From: Alphaproteobacteria bacterium
GTDB taxonomy: Bacteria; Pseudomonadota; Alphaproteobacteria; Rhodobacterales; Rhodobacteraceae
Assembly: GCA_030148665.1 (NCBI GenBank)
Contig: JASBSZ010000029.1
Coordinates: forward strand, 171,043-235,042
DNA length: 64,000 bases
Reading direction: 5' to 3'
Positions 9,478-20,037 of this stretch are shown here, piece after piece. Under the pieces are notes generated by a model, which worked only from the letters and a program-made list of their open reading frames with translations, ran no database searches and was not told where the DNA came from. Position 1 is the stretch's first letter, and every line of letters starts with the position of its first letter. Made by a program: the position numbers and the translations under genes.

Positions 9478-10755
9478 TCAGCGGCGGCGCAGGCGCGTCA
9501 GAAGGCGATCGCTGGCATAGCCATCGGGTGTCGCGCCGATAGATGCCTGAAAGGCGCGGATGGCGGCAATGGTATTGGGGCCGATGATGCCGTCGATCTT
9601 TTTCGTGTCGAAACCCCGGCGCGCCAGAAGCCGCTGCAACTGTTTCTTTTCTCGCAGCGACAGCGCCCGGTCCTGGCGGGGCCAGGATGCCTGGATCGGT
9701 TTTCCCCCCATGATCCGGTCAGCCAGATGACCGACCGCGATGACATAGGCGTCGGCGGGATTGTAGGTTTCCAGAACGTGGAAGTTCTCGAATATGACGA
9801 AGGCGGCCCCCCTTGCGCCCGCGGGCAGCAGGATCGATGCCTTGCCGTAATCGGGCAGACGACGGCCGTCGATCGTCTTGATGCCCAGTTTTCGCCAATC
9901 GGAAACCTTCTTGTGAATATGGGCGCCGCTCAGCGAGAAATCGAAATCGGGCGGCAGTCTGACTTCGAGCCCCCAGGGCTGGCCCTTTTTCCAGCCGTGT
10001 CGCGCCAGGTAATTTGCGGTCGAGGCCAGCGCGTCGGTGGGGTCGTCGCTCCAGATATCGCGCTTTCCGTCTCCGCGGAAATCCTGTGCGTATTCAAGAT
10101 AACTGGTTGGCATGAACTGCGTATGCCCCATTGCGCCTGCCCACGAACCCGTCATGTTGCGCGGGCTGACATCGCCCGATTGCAGGATTTTCAGCGCCGC
10201 CAGCAACTGTTGCTCGAAAAAGCGGCCGCGGCGGCTGTCAAAGGCCAGTGTTGCCAACGATTCGATCACGGGGATATCGCCACGATGGGTGCCATAGGCG
10301 CTCTCCAGCCCCCAGATGGCCAGAATTATCTTGGCATCGACCCCGTATCGGCGCTCGATCGCCTTGAGCGTGTTCCTGTAACGGGCATATGCCTGCTTGC
10401 CATTGTTGATCCGGCTGTCCGACGTGGCACTGTCGAGATATTCCCAGATCTGTTTGGTGAATTCCGACTGGTTCCGGTCCTTTTCGATGACATAGGGGTT
10501 GTAGGAAACGCCGCGGAAAGCCCGATCATAGAGAGCCCCGGAAATGCCGTTTGCCACCGCCCTGGCACGAAAGGCCCTGACCCACAGCGTGAATCGTGCA
10601 TTGGCGGTCGCGACGCGGACCGTGCCGATGTCTTTGCCTGCTGTCGGGCGCGGTCGTGGTGGCGTGTCGAGGCCCTGCGCCCACGCGGCCGAAACGCCGA
10701 GCAGCCCCAGTATCAACAGGCCATGAGCGGCCTGCCTCGCCATTCGTAGGATCAT
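9478..10755 (-). CDS. lytic murein transglycosylase with peptidoglycan-binding domain
   Basis: A 425-residue periplasmic enzyme that cleaves the glycan strand with formation of 1,6-anhydromuramate. A signal peptide ends near residue 27 (SAAWAQ). The MltB-type (SLT family 3) domain runs from about 55 to 350, with the catalytic Glu151 in IWGLESAYGTHRG and later MGHTQFMPTSYLEYA and NYLARHGWK. A C-terminal peptidoglycan-binding domain (about 370-425) has LLARRGFDTKKIDGIIGPNT. It is the last of three minus-strand genes after zapE and rnr and converges on the DUF2064 gene with a 27-base gap. Confidence 0.92.
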   Translation of the reverse strand: MILRMARQAAHGLLILGLLGVSAAWAQGLDTPPRPRPTAGKDIGTVRVATANARFTLWVRAFRARAVANGISGALYDRAFRGVSYNPYVIEKDRNQSEFTKQIWEYLDSATSDSRINNGKQAYARYRNTLKAIERRYGVDAKIILAIWGLESAYGTHRGDIPVIESLATLAFDSRRGRFFEQQLLAALKILQSGDVSPRNMTGSWAGAMGHTQFMPTSYLEYAQDFRGDGKRDIWSDDPTDALASTANYLARHGWKKGQPWGLEVRLPPDFDFSLSGAHIHKKVSDWRKLGIKTIDGRRLPDYGKASILLPAGARGAAFVIFENFHVLETYNPADAYVIAVGHLADRIMGGKPIQASWPRQDRALSLREKKQLQRLLARRGFDTKKIDGIIGPNTIAAIRAFQASIGATPDGYASDRLLTRLRRR

Positions 10756-10849
10756 CTTGTCGTTTCCTGCTCGTCATTCGTTTTGCGTGACCCTAACGCG
10801 AATCGCGCCATCAAAAAAGGGGATCACGCAACGGCCGGCAGGCGGCCGC

Positions 10850-13108
10850 CTATCCACCTCGGCGCCGCTTTTCCAGCTTGCGCTTTTTCGCCTGCTTTTT
10901 CTTGCGTGCCGCCAGCTTGCGCGCGGCGCCGCGTGATTGCCCTCCGCCCTTGGGCCGTGGCAGGGGCTTGCCGCCCACGGTCAGCAGCTCGAACATCAGC
11001 CCGCCGGTGACGGGCACCGCCTCGGCCAGACGCACCGTCACGCGCTGGCCCAACTTCAGCACCATGCGCGAGCTTTCGCCCGTCAGCGTCTGCGCATCCG
11101 CGTCATGGCGGAAATATTCGCGCCCCAGCGTGGAAATCGGGATCAGCCCGTCAGCCCCGGTTTCATCAAGGCGCACGAACAGGCCGAAACGGGCAATGCC
11201 TGATATCTTGCCGGGGAATTCATTGCCGACACGTTCGGCCAGATAGGCGGCCAGATAGCGGTCGTTGGTGTCGCGCTCGGCCATCATCGAGCGCCGCTCG
11301 GCCTGCGAGATCAGCTCGCCGGTTTCTTCCAGACGCTCGATGTCATCAGGCGACAGCCCGTCCTTGCCCCAGCCATGGGCAGAGATCAGCGCGCGGTGGG
11401 TGATGAGGTCGGCATAACGCCGGATGGGCGACGTGAAATGCGTATAGCGCCTGAGGTTCAGCCCGAAATGGCCGAAATTCTGCGGGGCGTAATAGGCCTG
11501 TGTCATCGAGCGCAACACCGAAATATTGATGATCTCGGCATTCGCCGTGTTGGCGGCGGCATCCAGCAGCTTGTTCAGATGCTGGGTTTTCAGCACCTGC
11601 CCCTTGGGCAGAACCAGCCCCGCCGCTTGCGCCACCTCTTGCAGGCTGTCCAGCTTTTCGGGGCTGGGTTCCTCGTGCACGCGATACAGGAACGGGATGC
11701 GCTTTTTCTCAAGGGTTTCGGCAGCGGCCACATTGGCCATGATCATGAATTCCTCGACCAGACGGTGCGCATCCAGCCGTTGGCGGAAATCGACGGAAAC
11801 GACCTTGCCCTCGGGCGACAGCTCGATCTTGCGTTCGGGCAAATCCAGATGCAGCGGCTGTCGGCGTTCGCGCGCCTTTGCAGCAGCACGATAGGCGGCA
11901 AAGAGCGGCCGGATCACGCTTTCCAGCAGCGGCGCGGTCTTTTCGTCCGGTGTGCCGTCTTCGGCGGCCTGCGCCTGGTGATAGGTCAATGAGGCGGCCG
12001 AGCGCATCATGGCGCGCACAAAGCGGTGGTGGATGCGGTTGCCGGCAGAATCCAGAACCATGCGCACGGCAATGCAGGGGCGCAAATCCCCCTCGTGCAG
12101 CGAACACAGATCGCCCGAAAGGCGGTCGGGCAGCATGGGCACCACGCGGTCGGGGAAATAGGTGGAATTGCCCCTTTTGCGCGCCTCGCGATCCAGCACC
12201 GAGCCGGGCGTCACATAATGCGCCACATCGGCAATGGCGACCCAGACGACAAAGCCGCCCTCATTTTTCGGGTCATCGTCAGGGGCGGCACAGATCGCAT
12301 CATCATGGTCGCGCGCATCCGCCGGGTCGATGGTGATCAGCGGCAGGTCAGTCAGATCCTTGCGGCCCTTTTTTGTCGCGGGTTTTGCCAGTTCGGCCTC
12401 GGCCAGCACCGCATCGGGAAAGGCATCGGGGATGCCGTGGGCATGAATGGCATAAAGCGACACCGCCCTTGGTGCCATCGGATCGCCCAGCACCTCGACC
12501 ACGCGGGCGCGCGGCAGGCCCATGCGGGTTTTCGGGCCGGTCTGTTCGGCCTCGACCAGCTCGCCATCCCTTGCGCCACCCTCGGCGCCGTCGGGCACGA
12601 TCCACTCGGTGCTGGCCTTCTTGTCGATGGGCATGATCCGCCCACCTTCCGAGGCGTCGCGGTAAAGGCCGAGGATCTTTTGCGGCCCCGTGCCGATCTT
12701 GCGGATCAAGCGCCCTTCATAGGTGTGATCCTCGCCCTTGACCGGCGAAAGACGCGCCAGAACGCGGTCACCCTTGCCCAGCGCCGGGTCGCCCTTTTTC
12801 GCCACCATCAGAATGCGCGGCGCCTTGCCCTCACCCTCCCAGCCGGCTGGTTCGGCAAACAGGTCGCCGTTCCTGTCGGGGCCGGTCACGGCAAGCACCG
12901 TCACCGGCGGCAGGGTGGCGCCGTCGTGATAGGTGCGGCGGCGCTTTTCAAGGATGCCTTCGTCCTGCAATTCCCTGAGCATCTTCTTGAGATCGATCCG
13001 CGCCGCCCCCTTGATGCCAAAGGCGCGGGCGATGTCGCGTTTGGATGTCTTGCCGGGGTTTTCTTTCAGCCAGGCAATCAGCGCGGCTTTGGTTGGAAGA
13101 TTGTTCAT
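10850..13108 (-). CDS. rnr: ribonuclease R
   Basis: A 752-residue processive 3'-5' exoribonuclease that can degrade structured RNA. Order of parts: an N-terminal winged-helix region (SKRDIARAFGIKG, residues 22-34), cold-shock/OB domains, the RNB catalytic domain with LITIDPADARDHDDAICA carrying the magnesium-binding aspartates (about 255-272), RRYTHFTSPIRRYADLITHR around 560, an S1 domain near 640-720, and a lysine/arginine-rich tail. All landmarks of a full-length enzyme are present. It lies 74 bases after zapE and upstream of the transglycosylase on the same strand. Confidence 0.96.
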   Translation of the reverse strand: MNNLPTKAALIAWLKENPGKTSKRDIARAFGIKGAARIDLKKMLRELQDEGILEKRRRTYHDGATLPPVTVLAVTGPDRNGDLFAEPAGWEGEGKAPRILMVAKKGDPALGKGDRVLARLSPVKGEDHTYEGRLIRKIGTGPQKILGLYRDASEGGRIMPIDKKASTEWIVPDGAEGGARDGELVEAEQTGPKTRMGLPRARVVEVLGDPMAPRAVSLYAIHAHGIPDAFPDAVLAEAELAKPATKKGRKDLTDLPLITIDPADARDHDDAICAAPDDDPKNEGGFVVWVAIADVAHYVTPGSVLDREARKRGNSTYFPDRVVPMLPDRLSGDLCSLHEGDLRPCIAVRMVLDSAGNRIHHRFVRAMMRSAASLTYHQAQAAEDGTPDEKTAPLLESVIRPLFAAYRAAAKARERRQPLHLDLPERKIELSPEGKVVSVDFRQRLDAHRLVEEFMIMANVAAAETLEKKRIPFLYRVHEEPSPEKLDSLQEVAQAAGLVLPKGQVLKTQHLNKLLDAAANTANAEIINISVLRSMTQAYYAPQNFGHFGLNLRRYTHFTSPIRRYADLITHRALISAHGWGKDGLSPDDIERLEETGELISQAERRSMMAERDTNDRYLAAYLAERVGNEFPGKISGIARFGLFVRLDETGADGLIPISTLGREYFRHDADAQTLTGESSRMVLKLGQRVTVRLAEAVPVTGGLMFELLTVGGKPLPRPKGGGQSRGAARKLAARKKKQAKKRKLEKRRRGG

Positions 13109-13142
13109 ACCCGCCCCTTAGCACGCGTCTGCAAAGGCGTCA

Positions 13143-13168
13143 TGCCGAAAAGCCCCGCCTGTGGCGGC
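13143..13168 (-). terminator. possible weak terminator between zapE and rnr
   Basis: On the minus strand CCGCC, a three-base loop and GGCGG are followed by GGCTTTTCGG. The stem is only 5 bp, so it may attenuate rather than end transcription from zapE into rnr. Confidence 0.35.
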
Positions 13169-13182
13169 CGAAGGGAATGGCC

Positions 13183-14292
13183 CTACTGCGCTGCATCCCG
13201 CTGAACCCAGGCGAGCGAGCGCATCTCGTTCAGGCGCGACGCGGTGCGCGCGAATTCGAACGCGCCTTCGCCTGCGACATACAGCGCATCGGGCTCGGCC
13301 GCGGCCGAACAGATCAACCCGACCTCGCCCTCATAGAGCGCATCGACAAGGGTGATGAACCGCTTTGCCTCGGACGCATTGCCGCGGGCAAGAACCGGAA
13401 TATCCTCAAGCAGCAGTATCCGTACCGCCCCCGCAATCGCCAGGTAGTCGGCCGGCCCCAGTGGGCGGGCGCAAAGCTGCTGAAAGGTTGCGCGAGCAAC
13501 GCCGTCGGCGAAATGCGGCAGAACCAGCTGACGGGCCTTGACCGTCAGGCTGAGCGCGTGATCCTTTCCCTGGCTCAGCTCTGCCCATAATCGGTCCATG
13601 ATGCGGGTGGCTTCCGGCCCCAGGGGCGATAGCCATGTTTCGCAGCCCTGCAATACCTCGTGCCGATAATCGGTGCCGCCGGGCATGTGATGTATCCTCA
13701 TCTGCGACTTGATCAGCGCGATGAAGGGCAGGAAAAGATCGCGGTTCAGACCGTCCTTGTACAGATCATCGGGCGGGCGATTGGATGTGGCGACGATGGT
13801 CACGCCAAAGGCAAACAGTTTCTCGAACAGTCGGCCGACAAGCATGGCATCGGTAATGTCGAGGATCTGCAGTTCGTCAAAACACAGCAGGCGCGCCTGT
13901 TGGGCCACCTCGCGGGCGACAGGGGTCAGGGGATCGGTGGTTCCCTTTTGTCGGGCACGGTGCAGGGATTCGTGGATTTCCTGCATGAAGGCGTGAAAAT
14001 GGACCCGGCGCTTTCGCTCGATGCGGGTTGCGTCAAGAAAGATGTCCATCAGCATGGATTTGCCGACACCCACGCCGCCCCACAGGTACAATCCCGGCGG
14101 ATGATCGGGATGTCGCCGGGGATTGTGACGCGTCAGCCATGACGCAAGAGGGTTGCGTCGGCGCCCGGATGTCGCCTCGAGCCAAGTGCGAATCTCCTGC
14201 AGAATGGCCAGCGCTTCCAGCTGGGCCGGATCGGGGCGGATTTCTCCGCTCTGCACGCGTGCGTCATACAGGGTTCTGAGGTCCGAATACAT
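13183..14292 (-). CDS. zapE: cell division protein ZapE (AFG1-like ATPase)
   Basis: A 369-residue P-loop ATPase of the AFG1/ZapE family, which in E. coli binds FtsZ and destabilises its polymers under stress. The Walker A motif is GGVGVGKSMLMD, Walker B is LLCFDELQI, and the family sequence ATSNRPPDDLYKDGLNR follows. The N-terminal YDARVQSGEIRPDPAQLEAL is characteristic. The open frame extends 219 bases further upstream, but the ATG at 14292 has AGGAA upstream and matches family starts. A 35-codon ORF ends five bases before this start. Confidence 0.93.
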   Translation of the reverse strand: MYSDLRTLYDARVQSGEIRPDPAQLEALAILQEIRTWLEATSGRRRNPLASWLTRHNPRRHPDHPPGLYLWGGVGVGKSMLMDIFLDATRIERKRRVHFHAFMQEIHESLHRARQKGTTDPLTPVAREVAQQARLLCFDELQILDITDAMLVGRLFEKLFAFGVTIVATSNRPPDDLYKDGLNRDLFLPFIALIKSQMRIHHMPGGTDYRHEVLQGCETWLSPLGPEATRIMDRLWAELSQGKDHALSLTVKARQLVLPHFADGVARATFQQLCARPLGPADYLAIAGAVRILLLEDIPVLARGNASEAKRFITLVDALYEGEVGLICSAAAEPDALYVAGEGAFEFARTASRLNEMRSLAWVQRDAAQ

Positions 14293-14297
14293 GTCTC

Positions 14298-14405
14298 TTA
14301 CCGTTCCTGGGCGGCAGGTCGTCCCTGCCGGATCTTGGCAAGGCGCGCGCGCAATGCGCCGGGTGGCGTTCGCAGATCGGAGGTGGGCGTGGTGGTTTGC
14401 GACAT
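14298..14405 (-). CDS. possible 35-aa ORF upstream of zapE
   Basis: A short reading frame, MSQTTTPTSDLRTPPGALRA then RLAKIRQGRPAAQER, opens at an ATG with GAGG seven bases upstream and stops five bases before the zapE start. That spacing suggests translational coupling or a leader peptide. It is basic at the C-terminus with no signal or membrane segment. I do not recognise it; it could be a chance frame in the zapE leader. Confidence 0.35.
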   Translation of the reverse strand: MSQTTTPTSDLRTPPGALRARLAKIRQGRPAAQER

Positions 14406-14504
14406 GTTGCCTCGTATAGGCGGGGTCGGCCCCGGATTTCCAGACCCAATTGACCTGCCCTGCGCGGCCGTTTAGGTCTTGGGGGCGCAACACGGGAGAA
14501 GCAG

Positions 14505-15113
14505 ATGGCACGACGCGACACGGCCCTTGTCATGATCGACATCCAGAACGATTTCTGCCCCGGCGGCGCCCTGGCCGTGCCCGGTGGCGACGAGATCATT
14601 GCGCGCGTCAACAAGTTGCAATCCAGTTACGCGGTGCGGGTTCTGACACAAGACTGGCACCCGGCCGAACATTCGTCATTTGCCAGCAATCAGGCGGGCG
14701 CCGAGCCCTATTCGATCATCGACATGCCCTATGGCCCGCAGGTTCTGTGGCCCGATCACTGCGTGCAGGGCACGCCGGGTGCGGATTTCCACCCCGATCT
14801 GGATACCACGCGGGCGCATCTGATCATCCGCAAGGGGTTTCGGCGCATGATCGACAGCTATTCGGCGTTCTTTGAAAACGACCACAAGACACCAACGGGC
14901 CTCGAGGGCTATCTGCGCGAACGCGGCGTGCATGACATAGTGCTGGTCGGTCTGGCGACCGATTTCTGCGTGCGCTACTCGGCGGTCGATGCCGCGCGGC
15001 TGGGTTTTGGCGTGACGGTTCTGGAAGGGGCCTGCAGGGCGATCGACCTCGACGGATCGCTGGCCGACGCACGGCGCGACATGCTGGATCATGGCGTCAA
15101 GCTGGCCGACTAG
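14505..15113 (+). CDS. pncA: nicotinamidase
   Basis: A 202-residue cysteine hydrolase that deamidates nicotinamide to nicotinate in NAD salvage. The N-terminus VMIDIQNDFCPGGALAVPGG carries the catalytic Asp and is the hallmark of PncA; DWHPAEHSSFA supplies the metal-binding Asp/His pair; IIRKGF holds the catalytic Lys; and GLATDFCVRYSA carries the nucleophilic Cys. The length is typical. pncB follows 33 bases later on the same strand, making a two-gene salvage operon. GGGAGAAGCAG upstream gives a good ribosome binding site. Confidence 0.95.
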   Translation: MARRDTALVMIDIQNDFCPGGALAVPGGDEIIARVNKLQSSYAVRVLTQDWHPAEHSSFASNQAGAEPYSIIDMPYGPQVLWPDHCVQGTPGADFHPDLDTTRAHLIIRKGFRRMIDSYSAFFENDHKTPTGLEGYLRERGVHDIVLVGLATDFCVRYSAVDAARLGFGVTVLEGACRAIDLDGSLADARRDMLDHGVKLAD

Positions 15114-15146
15114 ACGCGGGAGACGCGCGAAACGAAAGGGACCCTC

Positions 15147-16436
15147 ATGGATATCGCCAAGCGCGTCTATGACCATCAGTGGAAGATCGACCCGATCGTG
15201 CGATCGCTGATCGACACCGATTTCTACAAGCTGCTGATGGCGCAATCGGTGTTGCGCAACAAGCCGGACGTCAACGTCACCTTCCAGTTGATAAACCGTG
15301 CGAAAGACGTGCCGCTGGCCCGCCTTGTCGACGAAGGCGAGCTGCGTGAACAGCTGGACCATGTGCGGGGTCTGCGCCTCTCGCGCGGCGAAAGCACCTG
15401 GCTGCGGGGCAACATGTTCTATGGCAAGCGCGCCATGTTCAGCCCCGAATTCATGGAATGGTTCGAGGGGCTGCGCCTGCCGCCCTATCACCTGGAACGC
15501 AAGGGCGATCAGTACGAGCTGACATTCGAGGGCAAATGGCCCGAGGTCATGATGTGGGAAATCCCGGCGCTGGCCATCGTGACCGAACTGTGCTCGCGCG
15601 CGGTTCTCAAGAGGCTGGGGCGTTTCGAACTGCAGGTGCTTTACGCGCGGGCCCTGACCCGGCTATGGGAAAAGATCGAGCGGCTGCGGCAGATAGATGA
15701 CCTGCGGCTTGCCGATTTCGGAACGCGACGGCGCCATGGATTCCTGTGGCAAGACCGTTGCGTGCAGGCAATGATCGAGGGGCTTGGCGAAAAGTTTACC
15801 GGCACATCCAACTGCCTGATCGCCATGCGCCGCGAGGTCGAGGCCATCGGCACGAACGCGCATGAGTTGCCGATGGTTTATGCCGCGCTGGCCGAAACCG
15901 ACGAGAAACTCGCCCAGGCGCCCTACAAGGTGCTGGAGCGCTGGCAAAAGGAACATGACGGCAACCTGCTGATCATCCTTCCCGACACCTTTGGAACCGA
16001 GGAGTTCCTGCAACATGCGCCTGACTGGCTGCGCCACTGGACAGGCATCCGCATCGACAGCGGCGACCCGGCCGAGGGGGCCGAGGTCGCGATCCGCTGG
16101 TGGCAGCAGGTCGGCGAGGACCCGCGCGAAAAGCTGGTGATCTTTTCCGACGGGCTGGATGTGGACAAGATCGAGGAACTGTCCCGCCAGTTTCGCGGTC
16201 GCGTGAAGGTCGGTTTCGGCTGGGGTACGTTGCTGACCAACGACTTTCGCGGCCTCGTGCCGGGTAATGCGCTGGCGCCGTTCTCGCTGGTATGCAAGGC
16301 GATCGCCGCCAATGGCCGGCCCACGGTCAAGCTGTCGGACAACCCGAACAAGGCCATGGGCCCAAGGGACGAGATCGCGCGCTACAAGCGTGTCTTTGGC
16401 GTGGGCAGGAAAAAACCGATCGAGGTCATCGTCTGA
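15147..16436 (+). CDS. pncB: nicotinate phosphoribosyltransferase
   Basis: A 429-residue enzyme forming nicotinate mononucleotide from nicotinate and PRPP, the second step of the Preiss-Handler pathway. Diagnostic segments are [16 protein letters not shown] near residue 20, [12 protein letters not shown] (about 190-201), [10 protein letters not shown], and [22 protein letters not shown] with the conserved phosphate-binding stretch. The C-terminal [14 protein letters not shown] agrees with the family. It follows pncA, which makes its substrate. Confidence 0.95.
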   Translation: MDIAKRVYDHQWKIDPIVRSLIDTDFYKLLMAQSVLRNKPDVNVTFQLINRAKDVPLARLVDEGELREQLDHVRGLRLSRGESTWLRGNMFYGKRAMFSPEFMEWFEGLRLPPYHLERKGDQYELTFEGKWPEVMMWEIPALAIVTELCSRAVLKRLGRFELQVLYARALTRLWEKIERLRQIDDLRLADFGTRRRHGFLWQDRCVQAMIEGLGEKFTGTSNCLIAMRREVEAIGTNAHELPMVYAALAETDEKLAQAPYKVLERWQKEHDGNLLIILPDTFGTEEFLQHAPDWLRHWTGIRIDSGDPAEGAEVAIRWWQQVGEDPREKLVIFSDGLDVDKIEELSRQFRGRVKVGFGWGTLLTNDFRGLVPGNALAPFSLVCKAIAANGRPTVKLSDNPNKAMGPRDEIARYKRVFGVGRKKPIEVIV

Positions 16437-16462
16437 TTGATACGATCGCTCATCTGTCGCGC

Positions 16463-17416
16463 TCAACTATCCTGCGCCAGCCACCGGCGCGCCATGCGGA
16501 TGGCCCTTGCAACATATACCGCGCCTGCCCTGTTGTCGGGTTGCATCCGTGACATGCACCAGCCGAGCGAGGCAAAGCATCTGAGCATCGCAAAAAGCGA
16601 GAACAACTCGGTGCTGCGGGCGGGCAGGGGGCGAATTTCGCCATAGCCCCGAAGGATGGCATCGCGCAACGCCGTGTAGTCGTCATCATCGATGCTCTGG
16701 GATATGGCCACGGCCAGATCATACAGCCGCCAGCCAAAGCCGCTGTCGTCAAGATCGATCAGGGCCAGCCCGGTGTCGGTCTGCATGACGTTTTCCCTCA
16801 GGGCATCGGCATGGATCAGGCCGAAATCCCCGCTGCCGAGCGTGGCAAGAACCCCGGCCGCGGTGTCGCGTGCAGCAAGGATGTCGGCCCTCTCGGTATG
16901 ACCCAGCGCGGGATGTTCCCAGAACCTGCCCCACAGCGGATTGTCGCCGAGCAGCCCCTGTGCATCCCAGCGTCGCCGTGTGAAATCCGCAGGCAGGGTC
17001 ATTTCATCGCTTGCGCGGTGCAGCCTGGCCAGCAGCTGGCCGAGGTCGTGATACATCTCAAGCCGCCTGTGCGCGGGATATGGCAGTGGGGTCGATCCGC
17101 TGCCAATGGGCGTGCCCCTGACCCAGGAAACCATGCTGGCAATCCGACCCGAGCGCAGCCTCGCCGCTAACGAGCCATCCGGGCGCCTGATCGGGCCGGG
17201 TGTCGGGATGCCGGCGCGGGCCAGTTCGTCTGCCCACCACAATTCGGCCTGGATTTCGTCCCGTGAATTGTAACCCATGCGGTGGATACGCAGCGCCGCC
17301 TTGCGGCCATCGGTGGCAACGACCCGGTAAACGGCGTTTTCCCGGTGGGAAATCAACGTTGCCCTTGCCCCCTGCCAGCCCCACAGGGCCAGGGCATCAT
17401 CGATCGTCTCGTTCAT
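16463..17416 (-). CDS. APH/HYKK-like small-molecule kinase
   Basis: A 317-residue aminoglycoside-phosphotransferase-fold kinase. The N-lobe has ENAVYRVVATDGRKAALRIHR with the ATP-binding Lys; the catalytic loop is FGLIHADALRENVM and the metal-binding Asp lies in LALIDLDDSGFGWRLYDLAV. It resembles homoserine-kinase-II-like and hydroxylysine-kinase-like proteins. The gene is translationally coupled (ATGA) to the upstream class III PLP enzyme. In animals the hydroxylysine kinase family works with PLP phospho-lyases; the pairing here suggests a kinase that makes a phosphorylated amino alcohol for its partner, by inference. Confidence 0.75.
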   Translation of the reverse strand: MNETIDDALALWGWQGARATLISHRENAVYRVVATDGRKAALRIHRMGYNSRDEIQAELWWADELARAGIPTPGPIRRPDGSLAARLRSGRIASMVSWVRGTPIGSGSTPLPYPAHRRLEMYHDLGQLLARLHRASDEMTLPADFTRRRWDAQGLLGDNPLWGRFWEHPALGHTERADILAARDTAAGVLATLGSGDFGLIHADALRENVMQTDTGLALIDLDDSGFGWRLYDLAVAISQSIDDDDYTALRDAILRGYGEIRPLPARSTELFSLFAMLRCFASLGWCMSRMQPDNRAGAVYVARAIRMARRWLAQDS

Positions 17417-18687
17417 GCGGTGACCGGGGTTGTTGCCAATACTTCGTCGAGCGTGTCGATCAGCAGATCGGCATGTTCCTTGCCAAACACCATTGGCGGG
17501 CGGATCTTGAGGGTCGCATTGCCCACGCCGATGCTGTTCAGCAGGATGCCGCGCGATTTCATTTCCTCCACGACGCGCGCGGTAAAGGCGGTTGCAGGGG
17601 TGTTGCCTTCAATCGTGAATTCGACGCCAAAGAACAGCCCCGCGCCGCGGACATCCGTGATCACCGGATATTTTTCCGCCAGTCCGTTCAGGCGTTCCAG
17701 TGCGTGATTGCCGATGGCATGCGCCGCCTCGATCAGGTTTTCCTTTTCGATCACATCAAGCACTGCTGACGCCGCCGCACAGGCCACGGGGTTGCCCGCG
17801 AATGTGTTGAAATAGCCAAAGGCGTTGCGGAATTCCGACAGCAGTTCGAGCGACGCCAGCACTGCCGCGGCCGGATAGCCATTGGCCATCGGCTTGCCGA
17901 TGGTCACGATGTCGGGGGTAAAGCCCAGCCGCTGATGCCCCCACCAGTGGCTGCCCAGCCGGCCAAAACCGGGCTGCACCTCGTCGGCGATGATGACGCC
18001 GCCGGCCTTGCGCACGGCGTCTGCCGCCTGATCCAGAAATCCACGGGGCAGATCGGGAAAGCCCTCATTGGCAAAAAACGGGCAGACGACCAGCGCCGAC
18101 AGGCCGTGGCCGGTTTCCTGCAAATCGGCAATCGCCTGCTCGACAGCGGCGGTGAATGCGCGACCCTGCGGGTCGGGGTTGCGCAGGGAGTCCGGGGCTG
18201 GCACCAGACGCACATGATCCTGCCTGCCACCCACCGGCGGGCGCCGGGTCGAAAGCTGGCTGACGGCGGCGGTGTTGCCGTGATAGGTGCGGTCGGTCGC
18301 GATGACGCCGGTCTTGCCGGTGGCCGCTTGCGCCATGCGCAGCGCAACATCATTGGCCTCGGATCCGGTGCAGGTCATGATGGCCGAGGTGATATTCGGG
18401 CCGAAATGCGCAGTCAGGGCCTCGATATACTCAAGAATGCCCTCATGCAGATAGCGCGTATGGGTGTTCAACTGCGCCGACTGTCGCGCGATGGCCTCGA
18501 CGACCTTGGGGTGGCAGTGGCCCACATGCGGGACGTTGTTGTAACAGTCCAGATAACGCCGCCCGTCGGCATCCCACAGCCAGACGCCCTTGCCCCGCAC
18601 GATATGCAGGGGCGTTTCATAGAATGTCGGCACATTCGGCCCCAAAAGGCGTTCGCGCCGGCGCATGAGTTTGGAAATATCGCTCAT
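17413..18687 (-). CDS. class III PLP enzyme, ETNPPL-like phospho-lyase or aminotransferase
   Basis: A 424-residue fold-type I PLP enzyme. The N-terminus has WLWDADGRRYLDCYNNVPHV then GHCHP, closest in my memory to the AGXT2L1/ETNPPL phospho-lyase branch rather than GABA or ornithine aminotransferases. TCTGSEANDVALRMA binds the cofactor phosphate, IIADEVQPGFGR holds the PLP-binding Asp, and the Schiff-base Lys is in VTIGKPMANGYP. The ATG at 18687 has CAGGG about ten bases upstream; a GTG at 18696 is less well placed. It precedes and overlaps a kinase gene, consistent with a kinase/phospho-lyase pair. An ordinary aminotransferase cannot be excluded. Confidence 0.72.
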   Translation of the reverse strand: MSDISKLMRRRERLLGPNVPTFYETPLHIVRGKGVWLWDADGRRYLDCYNNVPHVGHCHPKVVEAIARQSAQLNTHTRYLHEGILEYIEALTAHFGPNITSAIMTCTGSEANDVALRMAQAATGKTGVIATDRTYHGNTAAVSQLSTRRPPVGGRQDHVRLVPAPDSLRNPDPQGRAFTAAVEQAIADLQETGHGLSALVVCPFFANEGFPDLPRGFLDQAADAVRKAGGVIIADEVQPGFGRLGSHWWGHQRLGFTPDIVTIGKPMANGYPAAAVLASLELLSEFRNAFGYFNTFAGNPVACAAASAVLDVIEKENLIEAAHAIGNHALERLNGLAEKYPVITDVRGAGLFFGVEFTIEGNTPATAFTARVVEEMKSRGILLNSIGVGNATLKIRPPMVFGKEHADLLIDTLDEVLATTPVTA

Positions 18688-18744
18688 CCTGGCCACCCTG
18701 ACATGTCAGGGCAGTTGTTCCAGATTTTGCAGCCGCCTGCCACG

Positions 18745-18771
18745 AAAAAAAGCCCCGCCACACGGGCGGGG
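18745..18771 (-). terminator. rho-independent terminator downstream of ccrM
   Basis: On the minus strand CCCCGCC, a five-base loop and GGCGGGG form a 7-bp stem followed by CTTTTTTT. It lies 62 bases after the ccrM stop and before the PLP-enzyme gene, so the two minus-strand genes are probably separate transcripts. Confidence 0.8.
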
Positions 18772-18832
18772 TCAGTTCGTGGTGTCAGGTCGGTCCACGA
18801 ATGTGGGCCGCAGGCACCGGCGGTATCTGTTA

Positions 18833-20027
<1,195 letters not shown>

Positions 20028-20037
20028 AATGGGTTAA

